From an uncultured Bacteroidia bacterium (GTDB lineage: Bacteria; Bacteroidota; Bacteroidia; Bacteroidales; UBA932), in assembly GCA_902779765.1 (NCBI GenBank), contig CACZCQ010000003.1, forward strand, positions 124,001 through 188,000: a stretch of 64,000 nucleotides of DNA, written 5' to 3'. The notes under the pieces were generated by a model, which was given only the letters and a program-made list of their open reading frames with translations, had not been told where the DNA came from and made no database searches. The first letter of the stretch is position 1. Each line of letters starts with the position of its first letter. Below are positions 26,597 through 35,115 of this stretch, one piece after another. The position numbers and the translations under genes are program-made.

Positions 26597-28065
26597 TGGT
26601 TGGCTTGGACGACAGGGTCCTGATGGACATCTTGGAAAGGGCGGTAGGGCCGGACCGGGCCTCCACCGCCTTCGATGCCTTCTCCCTGCCACCCTCCGTC
26701 TCAATCCGTTACAATCCTTTCAAGATAAACTGTGACCTTGATAACCCAGCTGGTTCCGGACAGCCGTCCGGGCCCGGCCGAGTCCATCCTCGCTTTGCTG
26801 CGGCTGAGTACGGCCTAAGCCCGGCGGCCGCTCCGGAAGTTTCTGGCTTTCCGGCCCTGGCGGCAGTGGCCTATGAGGACAATGCCACCCTCGGCACTAG
26901 AGGGGGGACCGGAGCGGAACGAAGTGAAGCGAGCGGTGGGGCCGAGCGCAGCGAGGCGTCCGAGTGGCCACTGCCACCGGGGGCAAGGACACGTAAGATT
27001 CCTTGGAATCCGTATGGGGTGATGCTGGAAGAGAGGCCGAGGTTCGTAATGGACCCGCTGTTCCATGCCGGATGCTATTACGTCCAGGACTCCTCGGCGA
27101 TGGTGGTCGGCCATATGGTCAGGGAATTCCTCGACCGTTTCGATGGCCTTGGAAGGCCCGTCAGGGTGCTTGACCTGTGCGCTGCACCGGGAGGAAAGAC
27201 CACGGACCTGGCGGCATCGTTGCGTGAGCGTTTCGGCGACGGTTTCCTGCTGGTCGCCAACGAGGTGATGCGCAACCGTGCATCCATCCTGTGTGACAAT
27301 GTGGCGGTCTGGGGCGATCCGAATGTGGTGGTGACCAGCTGCGACCCCAAGGCCTTTGAGAGGCTGGAGGGTTTCTTCGACATAGTCGTTACCGATGTTC
27401 CCTGTTCGGGAGAAGGAATGTTCCGGAAGGACCCCAAAGCCGTCGAAGACTGGTCCCCGGAAGCTGTCAGTCTATGTTCCGCCCGCCAGAAAAGGATACT
27501 TGCCGATGTCTGGCCCTCGCTCAGGCAGGGAGGACTGCTTGTTTATTCCACTTGCACTTTCGAGGAAGCCGAGAACGACGCCAATGTCGGATGGGCAGCC
27601 TCCGAACTCGGAGCCGAAGTCCTGGAATATGGTTATTCCAGTCTTCCCGGCGTGATACCGACCCGGACAGGAGGCCTTCTGGTGCCTGGATTCGTCCAGG
27701 GAGAGGGACAGTTCGTATCAGTGCTGGAAAAGACCGCTCCGACCGGATCGGTCCGGCAGGGCATCGAAATCCTCCGTCCGTTGAGGAACGGTCTGGAGAA
27801 AGGGACGGTTAAAGGGAAGGACCTGGTACCGTCTGCAGACTGGGCCTTGAGCATATTCCCTCCGACGGATATTTATCCTGCAGTGGACCTGGACCTCGGA
27901 ATGGCGCTCAAGTTCCTGCACCGTGACGGCATATTCATTGAAGGACAACCTGAAGGTTACCTCATAGTACGCTTCGAGGGACACCCCCTCGGATTCGTAA
28001 AGAACATAGGGAAACGGTGGAATTCCCTCCACCCCCAGAACAGAAGGATCAGAATTGACGTATGA
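26596..28065 (+). CDS. RsmF-like 16S/tRNA cytosine-C5 methyltransferase with inserted repeat elements
   Basis: This NOL1/NOP2/Sun-family enzyme has 489 residues from ATG 26596 (a GTG one codon earlier is possible). The SAM-binding motif LDLCAAPGGKTTDLAASL is near residue 193. The two catalytic cysteines are in TDVPCSGEGMFRKD and VYSTCTFEEAEN, and the C-terminal domain resembles that of RsmF. Normally SIRYNPFK is followed closely by the PW(x)PxG segment (here IPWNPYGVML). Here about 80 extra residues of Gly/Ala/Pro/Ser-rich sequence intervene (about 55-135). They are encoded by a 128-nt structured repeat and a second hairpin. The insertion does not touch catalytic motifs, so the enzyme is probably active. 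The 3' end overlaps the TPR gene (ATGA). Confidence 0.9.
   Translation: MVGLDDRVLMDILERAVGPDRASTAFDAFSLPPSVSIRYNPFKINCDLDNPAGSGQPSGPGRVHPRFAAAEYGLSPAAAPEVSGFPALAAVAYEDNATLGTRGGTGAERSEASGGAERSEASEWPLPPGARTRKIPWNPYGVMLEERPRFVMDPLFHAGCYYVQDSSAMVVGHMVREFLDRFDGLGRPVRVLDLCAAPGGKTTDLAASLRERFGDGFLLVANEVMRNRASILCDNVAVWGDPNVVVTSCDPKAFERLEGFFDIVVTDVPCSGEGMFRKDPKAVEDWSPEAVSLCSARQKRILADVWPSLRQGGLLVYSTCTFEEAENDANVGWAASELGAEVLEYGYSSLPGVIPTRTGGLLVPGFVQGEGQFVSVLEKTAPTGSVRQGIEILRPLRNGLEKGTVKGKDLVPSADWALSIFPPTDIYPAVDLDLGMALKFLHRDGIFIEGQPEGYLIVRFEGHPLGFVKNIGKRWNSLHPQNRRIRIDV
26770..26822 (+). repeat. secondary hairpin insertion in the rsmF-like gene
   Basis: GGGC-cc-GGCCG (26770-26780) pairs with CGGCC-taa-GCCC (26811-26822) around a 30-nt loop. 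It lies in the non-conserved insertion of the methyltransferase gene, 32 nt before the larger repeat element. I see no second copy in this window. Confidence 0.35.
26855..26982 (+). repeat. structured in-frame repeat element, copy A (family 1)
   Basis: A 17-nt 5' arm (26855-26871, starting CCCTGGCGGCAG) pairs with a 3' arm (26966-26982, GGCCACTGCC then ACCGGGG), with one mismatch and one G-T pair. They enclose 94 nt. Within these, the 54 nt at 26902-26955 match 51 of 54 positions of the complement of 63248-63301. A small hairpin (TGCC-ACCCTC-GGCA) just upstream is also shared. The segment is translated without stops as residues about 87-129, including GGTGAERSEASGGAERSEAS. Confidence 0.85.
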
Positions 28066-28997
28066 CCATGAAAATGAAACAGATACTATTGACTATCGCA
28101 GCCATCGCGGCACTGCTGCCCGCCGCTGCCCAGACCAAGCCCACCCAGAAGGAATATGCTGACCATTACCAGCTGCTCGTCTCGAAACTCGGACAGGTGG
28201 GACTGGGAATCGAAACCCATCTGCAGAAGTGGGGAAGGGATTATCCGGACGACCTTGACATGCTCCTCGGGAAATTCTCCTATTATCTTACCAAGAGCAT
28301 GACCACCACCCTGGAAATCAAGGAAGGGAAGCGCTATCTCGGGAATGCTCCAAGGCTGAGCCTCAAGGATTCGCTTGACAATGACGTGAACTATTTCGAG
28401 GTGACCACATATGACGACGAGTTGTTCGGAAAGGCGACCCAGGCTATCGACAGGGCGATCGAATTGAACCAGAACCGCCTGGACCTGAGGGTTTTCAAGA
28501 TTTCCGCACTTCTGGGATATGAGCAGGACAGTCCGGACATGGCCCTGTCCAATCTCAAGGCTTTGATCGACTATGACGGGCACAGCCATCCGTCCTGGGA
28601 GTACCCAGGTTTCGTCTCGGACAAGGAACTCTTCCCCTCCGTCATACAGGAGTGCTGCTATGCTTTCTTCACCATAGGTACCCCGGCTTCTTACGAGGCT
28701 TTCAAGGAACTCTCCGAGAAGATGCTCTCATATTATCCTTCCGCCACCGAGTACATGTCCAACATCGGGTCATATTACCTGGTTTACAAAGGGGACAGCA
28801 AGAACGCCCTCAAGATGTACAACAAGGTCCTGAAGAAGAAGCCCGATGACTATGCCGCCATAAAGAACTGCGTACTTCTGGCGCGGAAGGACAAGAATGT
28901 CAAGTTGGAGAAGAAATATCTTCCGATGCTCATCAAGGTGACCCCGGACGAAACCGAGAAGGCCACCGCCCAGGCACGTCTGTCCGTGCTCAAGTAA
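28062..28997 (+). CDS. secreted TPR-like protein
   Basis: The 311-residue protein has a signal peptide (MKMKQILLTIAAIAALLPAAAQ). ATG 28062 overlaps the methyltransferase stop, and ATG 28068 is equally possible. The C-terminal half has tetratricopeptide-like helical pairs, for example YLVYKGDSKNALKMYNKVLK then KPDDYAAIKNCVLLA. Earlier, ELNQNRLDLRVFKISALLGY with DSPDMALSNLKALI fits the same pattern. Such proteins usually mediate protein contacts in the periplasm. It abuts the convergent SUMF1/sialidase gene with no base between the stop codons. Confidence 0.78.
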   Translation: MTMKMKQILLTIAAIAALLPAAAQTKPTQKEYADHYQLLVSKLGQVGLGIETHLQKWGRDYPDDLDMLLGKFSYYLTKSMTTTLEIKEGKRYLGNAPRLSLKDSLDNDVNYFEVTTYDDELFGKATQAIDRAIELNQNRLDLRVFKISALLGYEQDSPDMALSNLKALIDYDGHSHPSWEYPGFVSDKELFPSVIQECCYAFFTIGTPASYEAFKELSEKMLSYYPSATEYMSNIGSYYLVYKGDSKNALKMYNKVLKKKPDDYAAIKNCVLLARKDKNVKLEKKYLPMLIKVTPDETEKATAQARLSVLK

Positions 28998-30848
28998 TCA
29001 ATCCAGAATCCAGGCGAGATTGAAGCGGTAATGCAGGCGGCTGGAGATCAGGTGGATGATGCCGTCCGGAGTTTGGGTGCATGCGAAATATCCTTTAGGC
29101 TCAGCGTGGGTCGCGTCCATGGTGAAATCCCCGGTCCAGGCCCCTCCCGCTGTCCTGCGTCCTGACCCGTCCGTCAGCAGTTTGCAGACCGGCCAGGTTT
29201 TCCCCTCGTCATAGGACAGGTGTATGGTCATGCCGTTCTCCTTGAAGGTCGCCAGCATTACAGGTCCCTCCTGAAGCCTCTTCAGGACGAGTCTCTGCCC
29301 GCTTCCTATCGGCGGGAAACCACTTGCCCGGCTGGTCCATGTCCTGCCTTTGTCGTGCGAGAAACTAACCGGCATCTGCCCGTCGATTGAATTCCCCCTC
29401 CCGTAGGCCATAAGGGATCCATCATCCAGTTCCACGACTCCGGCATGGATTCCCGGGATCGTGGATCCGGTATCCGTACAGGTGAGCCCTCCGTCGGTGC
29501 TGATATGGAACGAAGTGCCGTCATCTCCGCCGGGACCGGCGTCGCAGCATTGGATGATGGTCCCGTCCGAGCATATTATCGGACCTGCTATGACCTGATG
29601 CCTGACCGCGTGGTCGGCTTCCACGATCGAAGGTGCGGACCAGGTACGCCCGTTGTCGGAACTTCTCCTGGTTACCATCGCCAGCCTTTTCCAGTCGCCC
29701 GAGTCCGCCACTCCGTTGACGTGCAGCAAAGTGCCGTCTTCCAGGAGCAGGAGGGATGAACCGGTCATGTTACGGTCCGGAACCTTGAAGAACAGGGAAG
29801 CCGGATCCCATGTCGATGACCCACTGCGCATCCTTGAACCCAGGACCACCATCTCACGGCCGCTTTCCTCGTCGGTCGAGAACCAGATTGCCAGCAGGTC
29901 CCCGTTGGGACACCAGGTGATCGCAGGCTGGTGGTTATGTCCATAGAACGGGGTTCCGTCGGCAGGGGGGACGACGAAAGAAACCGGTTCCATCCATAAC
30001 GGCCTGTCGGACGGCTTGTCCCACACGGCCTTCTTCTGCTTCACATCCGAAGCGAGAAGCGGCTTTCCTTCCTTGCCCCTGAAAGTATGAGGTCTGGTTC
30101 CTGATTCAACTATCCGGAAGCCTATCTGGGTATGCCTGTCTCCGGGGATCGCAGCTGACCTCGAAGCGCTGCGGAGATACCTGACGGGGGTATTGTGACT
30201 GCCACCGCGGGTGACCCTGTATATCCCTTTGGATGGCCCTGCCGGATCCTTTTCCTCCCTGCCCCTGTATCCTCCGTACCAGTCGAGGCACCATTCCTCG
30301 ACATTGCCGTGCATATCGTACAGGCCGAATGGATTTGGCCGTGACTGCCCGACCTTCAGTGAAACGGGTTTCAACTCCCTCTCAGTCCTCTGGTTCTTCA
30401 TCATTTCCCTCGGCAAGGTCTCTCCGGTGCTGAATGCGGAAGTAGTGCCGGCCCTGCAGGCATATTCCCACTCGGCCTCGGTAGGAAGCCTGAAGTGCCT
30501 GCCGGTTTTCCGTGAAAGCCATCGGCAGTAATCCTCGGCATCATGGTATGAAACGAACACCACCGCATCGTCATCTTCCGATGAGAACCCGTCCCTGCCG
30601 CGGAGAACCTTGTGCTCCGGGCGGAACCGTTCGAACTGTGCATTGGTAATTTCGGTGGCACTCATCCGGAAACCTTTGGAAATGGTAACCTTGTGTGCAG
30701 GCGCTTCATCACGGTCAGGACCGGTCCCTTCTCCTCCCATGATGAAAGACCCGGCCGGGATACCGACCATTTCAGGAATATCCTGCCCATAGGCTGCGGC
30801 CGTCAGGAATAATGAAAGGACCGCGATGAAGAGGGAACTATTTCTCAT
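28998..30848 (-). CDS. SUMF1/FGE-like domain fused to sialidase-like (BNR) domain, secreted
   Basis: The protein has 616 residues from ATG 30848, with signal peptide MRNSSLFIAVLSLFLTAAAYG. Residues about 25-247 form a SUMF1/EgtB-type domain: IPAGSFIMGGE, VSYHDAEDYCRWLSRKTG, RLPTEAEWEYACRAG, NVEEWCLDWYGG, VTRGGSHNTP and IGFRIV. The two copper-binding cysteines that follow RGGSW in true formylglycine-generating enzymes are absent here (RGGSHNTPVRYLRSASR), so sulfatase activation is unlikely. Residues about 280-616 resemble exo-sialidase propellers, with Asp-box sequences SSDNGRTWS, SHDKGRTWT, SYDEGKTWP and a degenerate STDGGLTCT. Its start overlaps the permease stop by 11 nt. Substrate unknown; a sugar or carbohydrate-processing role is inferred. 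Confidence 0.85.
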   Translation of the reverse strand: MRNSSLFIAVLSLFLTAAAYGQDIPEMVGIPAGSFIMGGEGTGPDRDEAPAHKVTISKGFRMSATEITNAQFERFRPEHKVLRGRDGFSSEDDDAVVFVSYHDAEDYCRWLSRKTGRHFRLPTEAEWEYACRAGTTSAFSTGETLPREMMKNQRTERELKPVSLKVGQSRPNPFGLYDMHGNVEEWCLDWYGGYRGREEKDPAGPSKGIYRVTRGGSHNTPVRYLRSASRSAAIPGDRHTQIGFRIVESGTRPHTFRGKEGKPLLASDVKQKKAVWDKPSDRPLWMEPVSFVVPPADGTPFYGHNHQPAITWCPNGDLLAIWFSTDEESGREMVVLGSRMRSGSSTWDPASLFFKVPDRNMTGSSLLLLEDGTLLHVNGVADSGDWKRLAMVTRRSSDNGRTWSAPSIVEADHAVRHQVIAGPIICSDGTIIQCCDAGPGGDDGTSFHISTDGGLTCTDTGSTIPGIHAGVVELDDGSLMAYGRGNSIDGQMPVSFSHDKGRTWTSRASGFPPIGSGQRLVLKRLQEGPVMLATFKENGMTIHLSYDEGKTWPVCKLLTDGSGRRTAGGAWTGDFTMDATHAEPKGYFACTQTPDGIIHLISSRLHYRFNLAWILD

Positions 30849-31821
30849 CGGAAGCGTGATTGACAGTGGCCTTGTGATGACGTTGCTCGTAGAGTTCGAG
30901 GGCGTTGAAGAGATTCTGCCAGATGCTGTAAAGTCCTCCGGCAACGGAGGTCACAGGGGTCATCCAGGAATACCCGAGCCAGATCAGGAAGCCGGTATTC
31001 TTCTGACCCAGGGCCTGCCCTGCCGTGACCGGATCGCCGCTGAAGCGCCGCCCTGTCCATCTCCCGAACTTGAACTGGATGAATGTGCAGAGTAGCGACA
31101 CGGCGCAGATCATCAGGAATACCCATCCGGACACTCCGCTTCTGAGGAATGCTCCCGTTGCGAGATAGATGGACAGGCAGAGTGTGACTCCCCATACGTA
31201 GAACGCCCACCCCGCATAACTCACCAGCTTTTGGTGAAGCCTTTTCATCGTATACCGGATAAACCAGGCGACCAGCAGGGGGAATACCAGCAGGGGGAAC
31301 ACCCTCATGCAGATAGCTATGAACCTTACGAAGAAGGTGCTGTCGCCCACCGGATGGACGATAGGGATGACCAGCGGGATGACTATGGCTGCAATCAGAT
31401 TGATAAGCACCACATAAGTCACTGTCTCGGAAAGACTTCCTCCAAGCCTGTCGGTGATCACTCCGGCAGCTGCCGCGGTGGGACAGACGAAGCAGAGCAT
31501 CGCACATTCGATCAGGATCCTGATGATTCCGTGGGGCAGGGTGGTAGTGACAAGGGCAAGCGAGATAAAGATAACGGTCTGGAATATCAGCAGCCAGAGG
31601 TGCCACCTGCGGAGCCTGAGTTCGCTTGGAGATATCTTGTTGAACTGGAGGAAGAGCATCAGGGCGACCAGCACCGGCTGCACGTCCTTGACAACCCCGG
31701 TGAATCCGGGCTCGGCGTCAGCAAGGAAACCGACATGATGCATGGCCAGACAAAGCAGGATCCCGACGGCGATTGCCAGGGGAAGCATCCATTCCTTTAT
31801 GAATTCAATGAATCTCGACAT
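30838..31821 (-). CDS. SBF/BASS family (bile acid:sodium symporter-like) permease
   Basis: The protein has 327 residues from ATG 31821 (MSRFIEFIKEWMLPLAIA), with about nine to ten hydrophobic segments. FVCPTAAAAGVITDRLGGS and the later GQKNTGFLIWLGYSWMTPV correspond to the discontinuous, sodium-binding helices of the SBF/BASS fold. Family members carry bile acids, pantothenate, pyruvate or other organic anions, and the substrate here is not readable. It is cotranscribed with the secreted SUMF1/sialidase-like protein, so it might take up a product of that protein; this is conjecture. Confidence 0.82.
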   Translation of the reverse strand: MSRFIEFIKEWMLPLAIAVGILLCLAMHHVGFLADAEPGFTGVVKDVQPVLVALMLFLQFNKISPSELRLRRWHLWLLIFQTVIFISLALVTTTLPHGIIRILIECAMLCFVCPTAAAAGVITDRLGGSLSETVTYVVLINLIAAIVIPLVIPIVHPVGDSTFFVRFIAICMRVFPLLVFPLLVAWFIRYTMKRLHQKLVSYAGWAFYVWGVTLCLSIYLATGAFLRSGVSGWVFLMICAVSLLCTFIQFKFGRWTGRRFSGDPVTAGQALGQKNTGFLIWLGYSWMTPVTSVAGGLYSIWQNLFNALELYEQRHHKATVNHASDEK

Positions 31822-31838
31822 GTGAGGGAGCGGGAATG

Positions 31839-31846
31839 CAAATATC
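31839..31846 (-). promoter_or_regulatory. putative -7 box for the SBF permease
   Basis: GATATTTG on the minus strand matches TAnnTTTG at seven of eight positions and lies 17 nt before ATG 31821. No clear -33 element is seen. Confidence 0.35.
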
Positions 31847-31859
31847 GCAAAATAAATGA

Positions 31860-31867
31860 TAACTTTG
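31860..31867 (+). promoter_or_regulatory. -7 box for the M13 peptidase gene
   Basis: TAACTTTG is a full TAnnTTTG match, 34 nt before ATG 31902. The -33 position is not conserved. Confidence 0.5.
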
Positions 31868-31901
31868 CAGTTTGGAATTGATAATCGATACAATTGCATA
31901 T

Positions 31902-33932
31902 ATGAAAAAAATCCTTTTGATGATGGCTGCTGCAACAGTACTTGCCGCCTGTGGCCAGAAGCAGGCTAAAGTGCCCGCTATCGACATGAACAACCTGGAC
32001 CTGACGGTTTCCCCGGCCGTCGACTTCTACCAGTATTCCACCGGAGGTTGGCAGAAGAACAATCCTCTCAAACCCGAATTCGCACGTTTCGGCTCTTTCG
32101 ACCAGCTCCGTGAGAACAATGTCGAAAGGCTGAACGACCTCTTCGCCCAGATGACCACGATGAAGACCGTCCCCGGCTCGGTGGAGCAGAAGATCGCCGA
32201 CCTGTACAAGCTCGGTCTCGACTCTGTCAGGCTCAATCAGGAAGGGGCCGCTCCGTTGAAGGAATATCTTGATTGCATCTACGGAGTCGGCAGCAAGGCA
32301 GACCTGGTCAAGCTGGTCGCCGACCTGCACAATTCCGGAGTGGGAGTATTCTTCGGTGCATATGTTTCCTCCGACCTCGCGGACAGTGACAACCAGATCC
32401 TCTTCTTCGGCCAGGGAGGACTTGGAATCGGGGACAGGGATTACTATCTCGAACCCTCCAATGCCGCCCTCAAGGAAGGATACCGGAAGTATCTCGAGAA
32501 GATATTCACACTCTCCGGCATCGAGGCCCCCGAGAAGGCTTCTTACAATGCGCTGGCAGTCGAGGATATCCTTGCGATGAACTCCTGGGACAGCGTCAAG
32601 GAGAGGGATGTACAGGCCCAGTACAATGTGTACGGGTCCGCCGCCCTTGCGGAAGAGTTCCCCGGCTTTGACTGGAACGCCTATCTCGAGGCACGCGGAA
32701 TCCCGGCCCAGGAGAAACTGGTAGTTGCAGAACCCGACTTCTTCCAGAAATTCGCGGAGTATTTCAACAATGAAGACCTCAACGTCCTCAAGGACTATAT
32801 AGCAGGCCAGTACATAGGAGATGCGGCCGGTTCCCTCAGCGACGACTTCTATGCGGCGTCCTTCGACTTCTTCAGTACCCAGATGTCAGGCATCAAGGAG
32901 CAGAAGCCCCGTTGGAAGAGGGCGATGCAGGTTCCCAACAGCATCCTTGGCGAGGCTGTCGGAAAGATGTATGTAGAAAAGTATTTCCCCGAGTCTTCCA
33001 AGAACAAGATGATTACCCTAGTGGACAATCTCAAGCTCGCTTTCGACCAGCATATCGATGAACTCGACTGGATGAGTGATTCCACTAAGGTCAAGGCCCA
33101 CGAGAAGCTCGCTAACTTCACGGTGAAGATCGGATATCCGGACAAATGGAAGGATTATTCCTCCCTTGAGATCGATCCTGCCAAGAGCTATCTGGAAAAC
33201 CTCGCCGCAGCCAGCAGGTGGTACGTGGCGGACAACCTCTCCAAGCTTGGCAAGCCTACCGACAGGACCGAATGGGGGATGTCTCCTCAGACAGTCAATG
33301 CTTATTACAATCCTACCACGAACGAAATCTGCTTCCCTGCAGCGATCCTCCAGCCGCCGTTCTTCAATCCTGACGCTGACGATCCGGTCAACTACGGAGG
33401 TATCGGTGTGGTGATCGGACACGAGATGTCCCACGGATTCGACGACCAGGGCCGTCTGTTCGACAAGGACGGCAACATGTCGAACTGGTGGACTGACGAG
33501 GATGCCGCCAAGTTCAATGCCAAGGCCGAGGTGCTTGTCAAGCAGTTCGATGAGGTCGAGGTGCTTCCTGCGAAGGACGGCAAGCCTGCCATGATGGCGA
33601 ACGGAAGGCTTTCCCTCGGAGAGAATATCGGTGACCACGGCGGACTCAGCATAGCCTACACCGCCATGCACAATGCCATCGCCGGCAAGGAGCAGGGCCT
33701 CATCGACGGCTTCACTCCCGACCAGAGGTTCTACCTCGGCTATGGCGCGGTCTGGGCCCAGAACATCACCGATGAGGAGATTGCCAGGAGGACCAGGCTT
33801 GACGTTCACTCCCTCGCAGTCAACAGGGTCAACGTTTCGGTCAGGAATTTCCAGTCCTTCTTCGACGCCTTCGGCATCAAGGAGGGCGACCCGATGTGGA
33901 GGCCTGAAAGCGAAAGGGTACACATCTGGTAA
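31902..33932 (+). CDS. M13 family metallopeptidase lipoprotein
   Basis: The protein has 676 residues from ATG 31902. The lipobox VLAAC follows a short hydrophobic signal, so it is anchored as a lipoprotein. The neprilysin-like catalytic domain has the zinc motif GHEMSHGFDDQGR (H507, H511) and the third ligand with the stabilising Asp in ENIGDHGG (E574, D578). Upstream is the substrate-binding stretch NAYYNPTTNEICFPAAILQPP. The ending WRPESERVHIW is typical of the family. It degrades peptides outside the cytoplasm. It is followed within 8 nt by the permease gene. Confidence 0.96.
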   Translation: MKKILLMMAAATVLAACGQKQAKVPAIDMNNLDLTVSPAVDFYQYSTGGWQKNNPLKPEFARFGSFDQLRENNVERLNDLFAQMTTMKTVPGSVEQKIADLYKLGLDSVRLNQEGAAPLKEYLDCIYGVGSKADLVKLVADLHNSGVGVFFGAYVSSDLADSDNQILFFGQGGLGIGDRDYYLEPSNAALKEGYRKYLEKIFTLSGIEAPEKASYNALAVEDILAMNSWDSVKERDVQAQYNVYGSAALAEEFPGFDWNAYLEARGIPAQEKLVVAEPDFFQKFAEYFNNEDLNVLKDYIAGQYIGDAAGSLSDDFYAASFDFFSTQMSGIKEQKPRWKRAMQVPNSILGEAVGKMYVEKYFPESSKNKMITLVDNLKLAFDQHIDELDWMSDSTKVKAHEKLANFTVKIGYPDKWKDYSSLEIDPAKSYLENLAAASRWYVADNLSKLGKPTDRTEWGMSPQTVNAYYNPTTNEICFPAAILQPPFFNPDADDPVNYGGIGVVIGHEMSHGFDDQGRLFDKDGNMSNWWTDEDAAKFNAKAEVLVKQFDEVEVLPAKDGKPAMMANGRLSLGENIGDHGGLSIAYTAMHNAIAGKEQGLIDGFTPDQRFYLGYGAVWAQNITDEEIARRTRLDVHSLAVNRVNVSVRNFQSFFDAFGIKEGDPMWRPESERVHIW

Positions 33933-33939
33933 GATATTC

Positions 33940-35115
33940 ATGGATGCGTCGGGCTTCATAGCAAGGCGCCTCCGTTTTGGAGGAAAGATCGCGATGGTCT
34001 CCATCGCGATTTCCTTCCTTGTAATGATTATCGCTGTCTCGGTCTCATCAGGTTTCCGTGAGGAGATCAGGGACGGTATCTCGGACCTTACGGGCGACGT
34101 CCAGCTCATGCCCGTGGACATGAACTACATCAACGAGAGTTCCTCGATATCTTCCTCTCCCAGCTTCCTAGGCGAGATCGAGTCAATGCCGGAAGTCAGG
34201 TCGATAGTTCCGGCGGTCTATCGCGCGGGGATAATCAAGAAGGGCGAGAATATCCACGGGGTACTGTTCAAGGGCGTGCCCAGGGATCCGTCGGTTCCGG
34301 ATTCGGTCAAGCTCGGGGTTTCCATCCCGACCAGTCTGAGTGACTTGCTGGACCTGCATGAAGGTGACAAGATGCTCACATATTTCGTGGGAGAGAATGT
34401 CAAGGTAAGGAACTTCAATGTCATAAAGGTTTATGAGGGGGTGATGGACGGTACCGACAACATCATTGTCCTCGCCGACATGGCTGATATCCAGAGGCTC
34501 AACGGATGGGAGAAGGATGAAGTGTCGACCCTCGAGATCTCACTCGCCCCATATTCGAGGAATGCCGCCGGGATGCGGCGGGCGACTGACCAGATCGGGA
34601 TGATCGCCCTGGAGGATGCCGGTGCCGATGACGACACACTGGTCGCCACCTCGGTCATGACCAGGTATCCCCAGATATTCGACTGGCTCAACCTGATTGA
34701 CTTCAACGTGGTCTTCATCCTTATCCTGATGACCATCGTGGCCGGATTCAACATGATTTCCGGACTCCTGATAATGCTTTTCAGGAATATCTCCACGATA
34801 GGTACGCTGAAATCACTGGGAATGACTGACCGCTCGATCGCGAAAGTGTTCCTGAAAGTGGCTTCCGTGATAGTGCTTAAAGGGATGTTGGCCGGCAATG
34901 CCCTGGCTTTGCTGTTCTGTGGGATCCAGAAATGGACCCATGTTCTGAAACTCAATCCTGAGAACTATTTCGTCCCTTTCGTACCGGTGCATCTGAACCT
35001 GCCGGTCGTACTTGCAGCTGACGTGCTGTCATTCCTTGTCATCATGCTGCTGCTTCTCATCCCCTGCATGTTCATCGCCAGGGTCGATCCCGCCCAGACC
35101 GTCCGGGCCCAGTAG
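33940..35115 (+). CDS. LolC/LolE-like ABC transporter permease (FtsX fold)
   Basis: The protein has 391 residues from ATG 33940 (MDASGFIARRLRFGGKIAM). The frame is open further upstream, but only inside the peptidase gene. One N-terminal helix (MVSIAISFLVMIIAVSVSSG) is followed by a large periplasmic domain (about 50-265). Three C-terminal helices carry the FtsX-type sequences FNVVFILILMTIVAGFNMIS, TIGTLKSLGMTDRSIAKVF and PVVLAADVLSFLVIMLLLL. This is the layout of lipoprotein-releasing or macrolide-type permeases. The partner ATPase (LolD-like) is not in this window. Its last 87 bp overlap, antisense, the lytic transglycosylase gene. Confidence 0.88.
   Translation: MDASGFIARRLRFGGKIAMVSIAISFLVMIIAVSVSSGFREEIRDGISDLTGDVQLMPVDMNYINESSSISSSPSFLGEIESMPEVRSIVPAVYRAGIIKKGENIHGVLFKGVPRDPSVPDSVKLGVSIPTSLSDLLDLHEGDKMLTYFVGENVKVRNFNVIKVYEGVMDGTDNIIVLADMADIQRLNGWEKDEVSTLEISLAPYSRNAAGMRRATDQIGMIALEDAGADDDTLVATSVMTRYPQIFDWLNLIDFNVVFILILMTIVAGFNMISGLLIMLFRNISTIGTLKSLGMTDRSIAKVFLKVASVIVLKGMLAGNALALLFCGIQKWTHVLKLNPENYFVPFVPVHLNLPVVLAADVLSFLVIMLLLLIPCMFIARVDPAQTVRAQ

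Noticed and set aside
26902-26955. Explaining the shared 54 nt as a conserved protein domain of RNA methyltransferases
   Set aside because: The two copies are translated in different frames and the two enzymes belong to unrelated folds (Rossmann C5-methylase and SPOUT).
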